DNA of 64,000 bases from a virus, in IMG/VR virus record IMGVR_UViG_3300042502_000941, positions 1-64,000 of that record; one strand, 5' to 3'. The notes beneath the pieces were generated by a model. The model saw only the letters and a list, made by a program, of their open reading frames with translations. It searched no databases and was not told the DNA's origin. Positions 32,250 through 41,675 of the stretch are shown here, in pieces; positions within the stretch are counted from its first letter, which is position 1; each line of letters opens with the position of its first letter. A program made the translations under genes and the position numbers.

Positions 32250-35200
32250 TTAAATATATACTACTTTACTAAACCCATTATCTTTTTTTATTTCTATTTG
32301 ATTATCAACCATATCACGCATTTGATCCAAATGACTGATTACCCAAATAAAATCAAATTGATGTTTTAAATAGTTAAATAACGCACCCATTTGACCCAAA
32401 TGATCACTGTCAGCACATCCGAAACCTTCGTCGATACAAATGATATTTGGTCTTGGTAAATTGCTAATATTAATCAATGCGACTCTAATGGCTAGACCAC
32501 TCACAAACTTCTCCATACCACTAGCCATTTCAAGAGGCCACTGACGATCATCATATACGATATTAGTCATAATGTTCTTACCATCAGTTTGGAGTGTAAT
32601 TGTAAATTCGACCAACTGTTGAAGAATGTTATTAACTTCTTTTTCAATTTCCGGTAGAGTTTTAGTTATGATTTCATATGGAATGCCGTCACGACTAACA
32701 ACAGTTGTGTAATGTTTAAAAGATTCATAACTAGATTCAAGGTCTTTTACTTTTTGTAACTGATCGGTTACATTTTTATATTGCAATTCAAGTCTTCCTT
32801 TTTCAGTGGAAGATGAAAACAACTTTGAATTAATAGACTTAATATTTGTGTCTAGGTTTTTAATTATATCTTTTTGAACCCCTATTTCTTTCAATGTGGT
32901 ATTATTATTTTCAATAATATCTTTATTTGTATAAAAAATATTAATATTATCAGTTACACTTTTGACCGTAGCTTGAATTTTAATTAGATCATTTTCTAAT
33001 TTAAGAATTGTATTTGAAATTATACTTCTAGTTTTGTCAAAATTTACTTTTTCTAGATTTATCTTCTGACATTCTTTGAATTTGGATTCCACGTCACCAC
33101 ACCCATCCAAAGCCAACTTTAATGCATTGTATTCATCAAAAATAATTTTGGCTTTAGACTTATCATTATCTAATTCAGCTTTAACTTTAATTGCATCTTT
33201 TACGAATACGTTATTAACACAATATGAACAATTTGGATCGTATTTATGATCCTCTAATTTTTTTAATTTGTCCATTTTATTTTTTACAACGATCTTGAGA
33301 TTATTCAATTCATTGGTTTTATTATCAAAATTTTGTTTGACCTGTTTGTAACTATCATAATCTTGATCAATGTTTTCACAGTTTGATAGTGAAAAAGATA
33401 ATGCTGAAATCTTTACTTCAATGTCTTTCAATTTATCTTTTTGATTTTTGACATTAACATTAGTCTGTTCAATCTGACTTTCAATCTTAATCTTATCACT
33501 TTCCAAGTCTGAAATATTAAAATCAAAACTTACTGTTTTGGTGATATTATTAGACAGTTCCAGTAACATATTGTTATGGGACTCTTTCAACAATTCGTGT
33601 TTCTTTATTTCTTCATTATACTCTGTGATTTTAGTATTATTATAATCTATACTACCAGATACAACTTCTAATTCCTGAATAAGTTGATCTTTGCTAATAT
33701 TCTTTAATAATATATTTGTTTCCTTAAACTTATCATTTGCAATTGTATAAAGTTGGTCGAATACATCCAATCCCATAAACTGACATAAAAGATCTTTGCG
33801 TTCTGTTTGACCCAAGTCGATAAATGATCCAACTTTGCTGTTTTGAATACTCAGTACAGTAAGAATAAAGTCTTCATATGTACCAACATAATCTCTAATG
33901 ATGTCATTAGTACTACGCCGAGCTTCGCCGTTCAAAGGAGATTCATTTCCATTCTCCATCTTATAGAATTTAACTTCTACTTTAACATTTCCTTTTTTAT
34001 CAGCCTTACCTTCACGTTGGATGAAATAATCAATTCCGTTTACTTCAAAATTAAACTTACAACGAAAACTCATTTTCTGAGTATTTAATACGTGAACAGC
34101 TTTGTACCCTTTGCTGAATTTGTCAAATATACAAAACGCCAATGCATCCATAATACTCGATTTACCACTAGCATTTGGTGCAAATAGTCCAATAGTACCA
34201 TTCAATTTAGCAAAATCAATTACATTTCCTTCGCCGTAACTGAACATATTATCAAACTCAAATTTCTTTGGTTTCCACCGAATGTTCTTGGGAGCTTTAT
34301 CTTTGGGTACTTCTTTATTGATAGTCTTATTGAGATCCTTTACCATCTCAATTACAGATTTATCAATGTTTTTAGATATCAAATTATCTTCAATTAACTT
34401 GTTTTGATAATCAACATCGAAAATATTATGTATATCAAATGATTTACCTGAATTTAAATTTATATCATTTAACGCATCATCTGCTCTAACATATGTAGTT
34501 TCAATGAGAGTAGATTTACACTTGAGATCATTTACAACCTCTTTTACCTGTGACGGAATAGATTCACGACAAATGATTCGAAGAGTAACTTTTTTAGGAA
34601 TATCAGAAATATCGGTAATTAACTTGCCTTTATCTACTTCAACCGTATAATACCCATATTCATTTACAAGTTCATAATGCTTATAAGTCTTATGATTTAG
34701 ATTCCATATAAGTAATCCGTGTCCTTTGAGGTCTTCACCGTGATTTTGTTGAATCATAGATCCAGCATACACAATAACGGGTAATGATTCATCTTCGTTG
34801 TACTCTTGTAACATTTGATGTTTATGAATATCACCAAGCATAGCAATATGATGTCCATTAAATGTTTCATTTGTAACGGATCTATTATTAACCGTATAAC
34901 CAATGTCGGTTACAGCATTATATACTGGTCCGTGAAACAAAGCGATGTGGTGATCTGTTTCGTCACGATATTTAGTTGGAATGTCCGTATATTTAATATA
35001 TTTTTCAGGCGCATCCCAATCAAAAACACTGAGATTATTAAACAAAATATTTTCGTAACGATAAACATCTGTCTTTTTTAGATAATATAAATTGGGATGA
35101 TTTAACGCATCAACAATTGGTGTAATACAATCTAATCTGGATTTATTAGCAAGAGTAGCATCGTGATTTCCAGCTGTCAAAATTACAGGAACTCTATCAG

Positions 35201-35441
35201 CACAACTTTTTAGAAAATCACTTCCTAGTTTGACACACTCAGGACTTAGATCGGATTTATTGTGAAACAAATCTCCAGCAATTACCAGAATAGCGTCTAA
35301 TGTTTTTGCTTTGTCCAACGCTTTATAGAGCTTCTCAAATACCAAAGTATACTCATCGTGACGTTTTGTTAAACGAATATGAATATCAGCAATATGAATC
35401 ACTGAATTAATTTTTTTATCCGTGCGTTTTAATACAATCAT
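32250..35441 (-). CDS. Single-chain Mre11-Rad50 (gp47-gp46) recombination nuclease
   Basis: One 1063-codon reading frame carries both subunits that T4 encodes as gp47 and gp46. Residues 1-380 are the Mre11/SbcD phosphodiesterase: IADIHI (D19, H21), GDLFH (56-60), GNHD (91-94), LFHGP (H170) and GDIHKHQ (203-209), all metal ligands present. Residues 390-1063 are the Rad50/SbcC ATPase: Walker A NASGKSS (423-429), two long coiled-coil arms (about 575-735 and 750-910), zinc-hook CxxC (C738, C741), signature MASGMEKFVSGLA (972-984), Walker B IICIDEGFG (1000-1008) and His1037 in the switch loop. The complex processes DNA ends for recombination-driven replication. Its start overlaps the primase stop (ATGA). 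Confidence 0.93.
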   Translation of the reverse strand: MIVLKRTDKKINSVIHIADIHIRLTKRHDEYTLVFEKLYKALDKAKTLDAILVIAGDLFHNKSDLSPECVKLGSDFLKSCADRVPVILTAGNHDATLANKSRLDCITPIVDALNHPNLYYLKKTDVYRYENILFNNLSVFDWDAPEKYIKYTDIPTKYRDETDHHIALFHGPVYNAVTDIGYTVNNRSVTNETFNGHHIAMLGDIHKHQMLQEYNEDESLPVIVYAGSMIQQNHGEDLKGHGLLIWNLNHKTYKHYELVNEYGYYTVEVDKGKLITDISDIPKKVTLRIICRESIPSQVKEVVNDLKCKSTLIETTYVRADDALNDINLNSGKSFDIHNIFDVDYQNKLIEDNLISKNIDKSVIEMVKDLNKTINKEVPKDKAPKNIRWKPKKFEFDNMFSYGEGNVIDFAKLNGTIGLFAPNASGKSSIMDALAFCIFDKFSKGYKAVHVLNTQKMSFRCKFNFEVNGIDYFIQREGKADKKGNVKVEVKFYKMENGNESPLNGEARRSTNDIIRDYVGTYEDFILTVLSIQNSKVGSFIDLGQTERKDLLCQFMGLDVFDQLYTIANDKFKETNILLKNISKDQLIQELEVVSGSIDYNNTKITEYNEEIKKHELLKESHNNMLLELSNNITKTVSFDFNISDLESDKIKIESQIEQTNVNVKNQKDKLKDIEVKISALSFSLSNCENIDQDYDSYKQVKQNFDNKTNELNNLKIVVKNKMDKLKKLEDHKYDPNCSYCVNNVFVKDAIKVKAELDNDKSKAKIIFDEYNALKLALDGCGDVESKFKECQKINLEKVNFDKTRSIISNTILKLENDLIKIQATVKSVTDNINIFYTNKDIIENNNTTLKEIGVQKDIIKNLDTNIKSINSKLFSSSTEKGRLELQYKNVTDQLQKVKDLESSYESFKHYTTVVSRDGIPYEIITKTLPEIEKEVNNILQQLVEFTITLQTDGKNIMTNIVYDDRQWPLEMASGMEKFVSGLAIRVALINISNLPRPNIICIDEGFGCADSDHLGQMGALFNYLKHQFDFIWVISHLDQMRDMVDNQIEIKKDNGFSKVVYI

Positions 35442-36349
35442 AGTTTAACCATTAATTTAAATTTATATAGTAGACTCTCATCCATTCTAACACCGCTGTG
35501 TATGGTTTGCCAAGTCTTTTCGTGACCTAATTCATTTGGATCCTTACCATCAGGCCGAATCAAATAAGTTTCTATATTATTCTCAAGTAAAAAATCACAA
35601 ATTCTCAGACTCGATGTTAACGCGTCGTTATCCAACAGTACATTTACTCTGGGTGGTTTATTTTCTATCAACTTCATTCTGAGTGTTTTGGATAAAGTTT
35701 TACCAAAAAGGGGTATCGCATTATATTTTACGGACATAGCATCAAATACGCCTTCAACCAATGTAATCGGTTGATTAAAATCTGTAAATAACTCAAATCC
35801 TATAATATCCTTGCTACCATCACATAATCTATATTTTAGATAACCATCACAAAATGATCTACCGCAGTAAAAGTTAAGTTTTCCCACTGAGTCATATGAT
35901 GGTATAATAACCCTATTAATAAATGCACCACTATTACAATATCCAATATTATATCTAACTATATCAAGTGTAGTTATGTTTCGATTTAAACAATAACTTA
36001 AAGCACGTTTATATTCAATATCACTATTTGATTTACATAAAGGTTTAAATTCATCGGGTAAATTTAGTATCTTTTTTTCTTCTTTTACTACAAAGTCATT
36101 TCGTTTTGGCGCATCTTTACACAAAATGTCATAATATTCTTTAGAGGCTTTTACTTTTTTAAGAAGACTATAAAAACTTTTCCCACTAAAATTACAGACC
36201 CAACATTGATAAAACCCAGTTTTGGTGTTTATATTTAACTTCCGTTTATGATGTTTGCAGTTGGGACAAAAAACAATAATTTCTTCACCTCCCTTTTGGA
36301 CGCGAACCTTTTGTTTAAATAATCTTGATAAAGTGTCAACCACAGTCAT
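35438..36349 (-). CDS. gp61: DnaG-type primase, gp61-like
   Basis: The N-terminal zinc finger has CPNC (28-31) and CWVC (49-52) in a KLNINTKTGFYQCW context, typical of DnaG primases. A linker follows (about 60-105). The Toprim-containing catalytic part has FYCGRSFCDGY and KYRLCD near 150, TLVEGVFDAMSV (about 200, Toprim Glu) and NVLLDNDA (about 238, acidic pair). 303 aa against 342 for T4 gp61. I use the ATG at 36349; an in-frame GTG at 36358 would add three residues. It lies between the resolvase-like and Mre11-Rad50 genes. It makes RNA primers on the lagging strand; the partner helicase gp41 is not in the window. Confidence 0.88.
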   Translation of the reverse strand: MTVVDTLSRLFKQKVRVQKGGEEIIVFCPNCKHHKRKLNINTKTGFYQCWVCNFSGKSFYSLLKKVKASKEYYDILCKDAPKRNDFVVKEEKKILNLPDEFKPLCKSNSDIEYKRALSYCLNRNITTLDIVRYNIGYCNSGAFINRVIIPSYDSVGKLNFYCGRSFCDGYLKYRLCDGSKDIIGFELFTDFNQPITLVEGVFDAMSVKYNAIPLFGKTLSKTLRMKLIENKPPRVNVLLDNDALTSSLRICDFLLENNIETYLIRPDGKDPNELGHEKTWQTIHSGVRMDESLLYKFKLMVKL

Positions 36350-36378
36350 TTTAAACACTATAACACAGATTTTTCGAT

Positions 36379-36891
36379 TTACAACTTTTTATATAAAGAA
36401 CAAACTATTCCATCGTACATATCACCATTTCGTGCATCCCAATTGCCTTTTTTATTTAATACAGTAAATTTGGTAACAGCAGGTAATATCTTTTCGAGTT
36501 CTATTTTCACAAAATCTTTTGATTTAACCCCTTTAATTCTACACTTGCCAAACAACTGTTTGCGTATAGTGTTAACAGACAATAAATTTACTTTGATTTT
36601 GAAGTGTTCTTCGATAATGTAAGCAAACACTGCATTGTGACGGGCTAATGTGATAATAACTTGTTGTGATGTAAATCCGCCGGCAAAACCACTAAGAGCA
36701 GCTTCTAAATTAATGTCGGTAACATCTTTAATTAACTGATTTTTTTCCAATTCGGATATAACAAAGTAAGTTTTTTCTTTTGTAGTTTCAAACTTTTTTG
36801 TATCTATATAGCCAGCATCTAAGACGTTTCCGTCTTTACTAAATGCCCACCCTGTAACTGATGTAGATGAATCTAAACCTAATATAACCAT
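36379..36891 (-). CDS. RuvC-like Holliday junction resolvase / RNase H-fold nuclease
   Basis: 170 aa with the RuvC-type acidic residues in order: D7 in VILGLDSSTSVTGWA, E63 in DINLEAALSGF, and D152, D157 and D160 in WDARNGDMYDGIVCSL. The glycine-rich stretch after E63 and the KSKDFVKIELE helix also fit RuvC-like junction-resolving enzymes found in phages. T4 instead uses endonuclease VII (gp49) for resolving recombination junctions before packaging, so this is a probable functional replacement. It lies 12 nt after a small structural-type gene and 29 nt before primase. Confidence 0.85.
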   Translation of the reverse strand: MVILGLDSSTSVTGWAFSKDGNVLDAGYIDTKKFETTKEKTYFVISELEKNQLIKDVTDINLEAALSGFAGGFTSQQVIITLARHNAVFAYIIEEHFKIKVNLLSVNTIRKQLFGKCRIKGVKSKDFVKIELEKILPAVTKFTVLNKKGNWDARNGDMYDGIVCSLYKKL

Positions 36892-36903
36892 TTAAAATAC
36901 ATA

Positions 36904-37212
36904 TCAACGGAAATATCGTTTCGTATTAAATCCTGGCAAGGTGTCAACGTAATTCAACGCTTCTTTATTAAAATTTACTTCTTGATTGTCGATTGATGTA
37001 AGAAATCCTGGATTAACTGTATATTTGCGAGATTTTTGTGAATAACCCATTTCTCCTTGTAATCCATCCAACATAGTACCACCTGGTATAAATCTTGTAG
37101 CTTTATATGCATTAAACGTACCGCCAGCTTTTTGTTTGGCTAGAAATCTAGCTTCCAAGCTGGTCTTTAATGATTCACGGTCGATTACTTTTGCGTCTGG
37201 TGATGTTGCCAT
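36904..37212 (-). CDS. Small hypothetical protein at the end of the baseplate cluster
   Basis: 102 aa without membrane segments or known motifs. The middle (FIPGGTMLDGLQGEMGYSQ) and C-terminus (YVDTLPGFNTKRYFR) are Gly- and aromatic-rich, more like a virion protein than an enzyme. It has an ATATTTAT element 19 nt upstream and so may start a separate transcript with the resolvase, primase and nuclease genes. Function not assigned. Confidence 0.45.
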   Translation of the reverse strand: MATSPDAKVIDRESLKTSLEARFLAKQKAGGTFNAYKATRFIPGGTMLDGLQGEMGYSQKSRKYTVNPGFLTSIDNQEVNFNKEALNYVDTLPGFNTKRYFR

Positions 37213-37231
37213 ATATTTGTTTTATTATATA

Positions 37232-37239
37232 ATAAATAT
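37232..37239 (-). promoter_or_regulatory. ATATTTAT element before the replication gene block
   Basis: The sense strand reads AATTATATTTATTATATAA, 19 nt before the ATG at 37212. It lies between the structural gene ending at 37242 and the downstream genes. Confidence 0.4.
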
Positions 37240-37241
37240 AA

Positions 37242-39818
37242 TTAAGTATCCCATTTAACAGAAATATTTATTGGAATTTCACCCGTATTTTTAATTGGGT
37301 GTGCTAATTTAGCTACTGCGACCAGATCACATCCACTGTATAATCCGACGGTGGTTATATATGGCGCTAAATAAGATCCCGTTGGATCAATTGATGAACT
37401 ATATTGATAATTGAAAAATGGTTGTTTGACATAATTCTTAATTGATTTACCTGTTTGATTGTCTAAGAATCTAATGATATCATCATAATTATTACGATTA
37501 CTTAATGTGGACAAATAAGATTTATAGTTAGTGAAATTTAATTTTTCGATGAAATACTTCCACATCATTTTACCATCGTTAACATCCACTCTACCATTAC
37601 TGTCTATGTCCAAATTCTTTTCGGCTAATAGATTTTTTAAAGTTGGGGTTAATAGATTTGTATTGTAGTCTGAATAAGATGATGTATAAAACCCAAAGAT
37701 ATTCTGTTCTACATCATTGGATATCATATTCAAATACCACTTTTCAGAACCTGGGACAGTATTCTTGTAGTTTATATATCTTAAAATGATGTCCAAATTT
37801 TCAAAGTTAAATGTGCTTTTGTTAAATACACAATAATTTATAAGAGATGAAGTTGTAGATGTAGGATTAGTGGATATATTAAATTCACCAGGTATTATTG
37901 TGCAAATATATTGTTTCTCATAAGATGTTATGAGTGTTCTGTAATCCATATACAAAGATGGTTGATTTGGATCGACAGGATCTCTTGTTAATAGATTCAA
38001 TACGCTACCTGTATTATTCAAAATCAAACTATTATTGTTATAAAAAATATTGCCAACTGGATAATTTGTCTTTAAGTCAGAACTATCGTATATATAAGCT
38101 TTACCAACGATGTCAGTGTATGTATCAGACTCCATCTGCAATGCAATTTTTGCTTTGATGCTACCACTACCATAAACCGTATCTTCTATTTGAAAATATA
38201 CAACATCAGCCGATTCAGTACAGTTCTCAGGATTAAATGATGATGTATTTATATAACTTGGATCATTATAACTACCCGATTCGGTTATCAATGGAATGCT
38301 TAAATACAAATCGTTATTTAGTGGAATTGGGGATCCAACTATCAAATTTGGTTCTGATAAAGCTACTGAATATCCAAATGCGCTAAATGGTTTATTATAC
38401 TCTTTTCGTTTGGCAATAGGATCTGTGGTAATCGGTGTTACGACGGAATTGCTAACATTGTAATATAAACACTGACCGCAATAACTTGATTCTCCATAAT
38501 CATTTACATCATAGAATTTATCGTAATATTTAACTGAACTAGAAATATAAAGCGAACTAAATGGGAAATATGGTTTAGGCGAACCAATTAACACTTTATT
38601 ATTGTGAGTCGAAACTGAATATCCCATCATATTATCTTTGAAAGTTATTTCATCACCGTAAAGTTTTTTAATAAACAGATACTGATTGGATCCTGTTGGA
38701 CACAGTCCGTTTTCATAAATATAAGTCGCTCCTCTTTGTCTCAGTGTCGTAGATCCTGAATATTCATAGTATAAAAGATCATTGGGCGAACCCACGGTTA
38801 AAACATTTTTATGTAAAGATACAGAATAACCAAATCTATTTTTTTTCTGAGCGGCCGACAAACTTCCAGATGGATATAAATCAAATTCAAAACCTTCCAA
38901 TTTCAAATATTCAGATCCTGTTATATTTTGGAATCTCTGAGATAGATGCCAACCGCCGGATCCAGATGTAAATAAAAATACTTTGCTAGCTGATACTTGG
39001 TTAGACCCAACCACCAACTTATCTTCACTATATTTGTCTATACAAACACTAAATCCAAACGACGATTGATATGGGTCTAAAATAATACTACTACTTAATT
39101 TTTGTACCAAATCGTAGTTATTATTTACATTCTTAAAAACATAAACGCATCCTCTACCATTATTATAGCCAGGCGCGCCGACCGCTAAATAATTGTTTGA
39201 AATACTAACAGATTTGCCAAATTGAGAATTTATGGATGATGTTAAATAAGCAATTGGAGTTGAGCTTATTTGATAAGTACTTGTAGTTTCTTTAGTAAAC
39301 TCATTAGATTTATCTGTTATACGTCCGTTTTCATATATATAGTTTGGGTCTATTTCGTATATATTTACTTGATTTTGTGTGAAGAAATGTCTAGTATCAA
39401 GACTTTGACTTAGTGAAATATCACTCGCTGCGAGAAAATAATCACTAACATCTAAAGATTCTCCATATTTGCTTTGATAAACAAATCTACTTTGATCTTC
39501 AATTGTTAAATAACTGCAGGATGAATCTATGTTTGGTAAACTACCGCTATTAGCGATTAAAGAACTTGTATTTACCATACTACTACTTTGTTCGGTATAA
39601 TATGGGGTAAACAAATTTAAATTTTCGTTTACTAAAGTTTTAATTACTTCATAATTTGATTGAAATTGATTTTTACGAATTAAAAATATTTGACCTTTGC
39701 GAGAAAACCCCTCTGAATAATCCCAGTTTTTAGTTGGTGGGTTTCCTATTGCTATTATACTGCCATTAGTAGCAACAGCGGATCCGTATCGTTCGTTATA
39801 TATGTTAATTAAACTCAT
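37242..39818 (-). CDS. Virion protein with FG-GAP-like repeats and a dockerin-like calcium motif
   Basis: At least six repeats follow the pattern FG-x-SV...L-x-VG-(S/A)P: YGSAVATNGSIIAIGNPP near the start, FGKSVSISNNYLAVGAPGYN, FGYSVSLHKNVLTVGSPN, MGYSVSTHNNKVLIGSPK and FGYSVALSEPNLIVGSPI. This is the blade signature of FG-GAP/integrin-type beta-propellers, often cell-surface binders. Near residues 730-750 lies DIDSNGRVDVNDGKMMWKYF, a dockerin-like EF-hand with Asp/Asn ligands. The last 40 residues (YITTVGLYSGCDLVAVAKLA...) resemble the C-terminus of the protein at 40555-41673. 858 aa. A tail-tip or baseplate adhesin is likely. It follows the 232 aa gene by 1 nt. Confidence 0.65.
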   Translation of the reverse strand: MSLINIYNERYGSAVATNGSIIAIGNPPTKNWDYSEGFSRKGQIFLIRKNQFQSNYEVIKTLVNENLNLFTPYYTEQSSSMVNTSSLIANSGSLPNIDSSCSYLTIEDQSRFVYQSKYGESLDVSDYFLAASDISLSQSLDTRHFFTQNQVNIYEIDPNYIYENGRITDKSNEFTKETTSTYQISSTPIAYLTSSINSQFGKSVSISNNYLAVGAPGYNNGRGCVYVFKNVNNNYDLVQKLSSSIILDPYQSSFGFSVCIDKYSEDKLVVGSNQVSASKVFLFTSGSGGWHLSQRFQNITGSEYLKLEGFEFDLYPSGSLSAAQKKNRFGYSVSLHKNVLTVGSPNDLLYYEYSGSTTLRQRGATYIYENGLCPTGSNQYLFIKKLYGDEITFKDNMMGYSVSTHNNKVLIGSPKPYFPFSSLYISSSVKYYDKFYDVNDYGESSYCGQCLYYNVSNSVVTPITTDPIAKRKEYNKPFSAFGYSVALSEPNLIVGSPIPLNNDLYLSIPLITESGSYNDPSYINTSSFNPENCTESADVVYFQIEDTVYGSGSIKAKIALQMESDTYTDIVGKAYIYDSSDLKTNYPVGNIFYNNNSLILNNTGSVLNLLTRDPVDPNQPSLYMDYRTLITSYEKQYICTIIPGEFNISTNPTSTTSSLINYCVFNKSTFNFENLDIILRYINYKNTVPGSEKWYLNMISNDVEQNIFGFYTSSYSDYNTNLLTPTLKNLLAEKNLDIDSNGRVDVNDGKMMWKYFIEKLNFTNYKSYLSTLSNRNNYDDIIRFLDNQTGKSIKNYVKQPFFNYQYSSSIDPTGSYLAPYITTVGLYSGCDLVAVAKLAHPIKNTGEIPINISVKWDT

Positions 39819-39819
39819 A

Positions 39820-40518
39820 CTATGTATTCAATAAATAATAACCCAAACCATAACTACCTTGGTTTTCTACAGTATCTTCATTATCCGTCGTAAATTCGTA
39901 ACTATTAATAAAATAAGTTCCGCCTAATATCAAATTGTGATTGCCATCATCTAATATGTTAGAAACGATGTCTCCTGATTGATTGTATATTACAACTGAA
40001 TTTCTTTTAATGCCGTCGCCAGTTTGTGGAACTGATAATCTATACAACGAAAAATCATTAGTCAAATCCAATTTAGTACGTTGGTGATCGTAATCGTCAA
40101 ATCCAAATATATTGTAACTATTGTTGTAATTATTATAATACATTTTATTTACAGTATTATAAACTTGACCTTTATACGTCCCATTAACATTTACAGGATT
40201 AACCGTTGGATTCCAATTAACACTTGATGATGGATAAAAAACAGAACTTGAATTTACATATTTACCCACTGAAAAATCAATTTGTGAGGATTCCTCAAAT
40301 TGTGTAATTGCTAAATATGCAGTATTTGATGAAATCTCTTCACAACTTCCTGATTTATTATTGTCGCACGCAATATAAGACAATTGTATAGGAAATATAC
40401 TATCGTCGATACCATCTATACCAGAAAGAAGATTATTTAAAACGTTATTAAACGTCTTTTCCTTAGAAACAGTAAATCTGGTTACTAGTACGTCTTGTGT
40501 TTTAAAAAATTTGATCAT
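39820..40518 (-). CDS. Tail/baseplate structural protein, hypothetical
   Basis: 232 aa, beta-rich and rich in Asn, Ser and Tyr, with no catalytic motif. Short strands such as DFSLYRLSVPQTGDG and NLILGGTYFINSYEF suggest a jelly-roll or baseplate-appendage fold. It lies between two proteins that share a C-terminal module, within the baseplate cluster. The ATATTTAG/T-type element lies 6 nt before its start. Confidence 0.5.
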   Translation of the reverse strand: MIKFFKTQDVLVTRFTVSKEKTFNNVLNNLLSGIDGIDDSIFPIQLSYIACDNNKSGSCEEISSNTAYLAITQFEESSQIDFSVGKYVNSSSVFYPSSSVNWNPTVNPVNVNGTYKGQVYNTVNKMYYNNYNNSYNIFGFDDYDHQRTKLDLTNDFSLYRLSVPQTGDGIKRNSVVIYNQSGDIVSNILDDGNHNLILGGTYFINSYEFTTDNEDTVENQGSYGLGYYLLNT

Positions 40519-40524
40519 TCTATT

Positions 40525-40532
40525 ATAAATAG
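40525..40532 (-). promoter_or_regulatory. Start-proximal element, CTATTTAT variant
   Basis: The sense strand reads TTCTATTTATAATAGA and then ATG, a gap of 6 nt. The first base of the octamer is C instead of A. Confidence 0.4.
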
Positions 40533-40554
40533 AATAAAAACAAACTATTATATA

Positions 40555-41673
40555 TTAGAAATCAATCCGCACCTTAATCAATAATTCGTTGTCAAAAGAT
40601 TTCATTGTAGGTTGACTAATTTTACCAATTGCCAATAGTTCATTATTATCATTATACAAACCGACCGAGGTAATATAGGTTCTTGGATTATTAATCAAAT
40701 CTTGATAAATAATAGTTCCTTTAGTCAAACCATCTGTTCCATCGGAAACAAAAGTTGGATTGTTGCTATAATTAAATTCTTTATTTTTTACACGGATAAA
40801 GTAATTTGTAGACGGTACAAATTCAGACTTTCTGACTCCCATCGTTGATTTGGATCTTCTAAGAGCATTATAAAAATCTCTTGTCCATACTTTCCAATAT
40901 CCACTTCGATTTGTAGAAGTTACGTTATTAGAATAATTAGCTCTATTTAAAATTTGTTGTCCTGCTGTAATACCAACGTGTTTGTCTAAATTTATTGCGT
41001 TAAATACGATGGTGCCGTTTGATGGATATACCAAACCTATACCGGCATAAACCGGCGATCCATTTTTCAAATAAGGCGTAGCAATGCCGTTTACAATGGA
41101 ACCTGAAATTAAGTTATATGAAGTTTGTTGTTTATTCACTACCTGTGAATCGTCAATAAATGTGAATTTCTTAGGACCAACTGAACCACTAAAAGAAATC
41201 TGTATTTGCCCCGCGTCTATTTGATCTTTAAATTTGTCAGCTGCATAATTTATTACATAAATAGCTGCACTGTCAACTATATTATCTACACTTCCAGATG
41301 CAAAACTGAATAAAGTATCGCCTGGTTGTAAAAGGGTATTTCTATATTGAGAATAGATAACTTTCGTTTCATTTGTCAATACGGGGGTTGAATAAGTGGT
41401 CACATCGAATCGTGAACTACCACTGTTTGCATAATCGCCATATGCTACATCAAAATATAAATCTCCGCCTGAGTAAATATCAAGATAATATTGACCATTT
41501 CTCACATCATATGGACTAGAACCAGTAAGTTGATTAGCTTGACCAGTAACACCTGATTGTGTTACAAAGGTAGATTGACTAACAAATAAACTACCAGTTC
41601 CAAATAAACCGGAAGATACTTGATTTATTCTACCGACTACAATGTCGTCATTATTAAATGTACTAAATATCAT
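40555..41673 (-). CDS. Baseplate/tail structural protein
   Basis: 372 aa. The N-terminus (MIFSTFNNDDIVVGRINQVSSGLFGTGS) has a style I associate with tail structural proteins of distant T4-like phages. The middle contains a KDQIDAGQIQISFSGSVGP segment and a YPSNGTIVFNAINLD strand. The C-terminus (NPRTYITSVGLYNDNNELL and AIGKISQP) matches the C-terminus of the 858 aa protein downstream and looks like a common baseplate-binding module. It has no enzyme motif. It is 2 nt after the 213 aa gene. T4 gp8 is similar in length, but I see no match that justifies that name. Confidence 0.55.
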   Translation of the reverse strand: MIFSTFNNDDIVVGRINQVSSGLFGTGSLFVSQSTFVTQSGVTGQANQLTGSSPYDVRNGQYYLDIYSGGDLYFDVAYGDYANSGSSRFDVTTYSTPVLTNETKVIYSQYRNTLLQPGDTLFSFASGSVDNIVDSAAIYVINYAADKFKDQIDAGQIQISFSGSVGPKKFTFIDDSQVVNKQQTSYNLISGSIVNGIATPYLKNGSPVYAGIGLVYPSNGTIVFNAINLDKHVGITAGQQILNRANYSNNVTSTNRSGYWKVWTRDFYNALRRSKSTMGVRKSEFVPSTNYFIRVKNKEFNYSNNPTFVSDGTDGLTKGTIIYQDLINNPRTYITSVGLYNDNNELLAIGKISQPTMKSFDNELLIKVRIDF

Positions 41674-41675
41674 AA

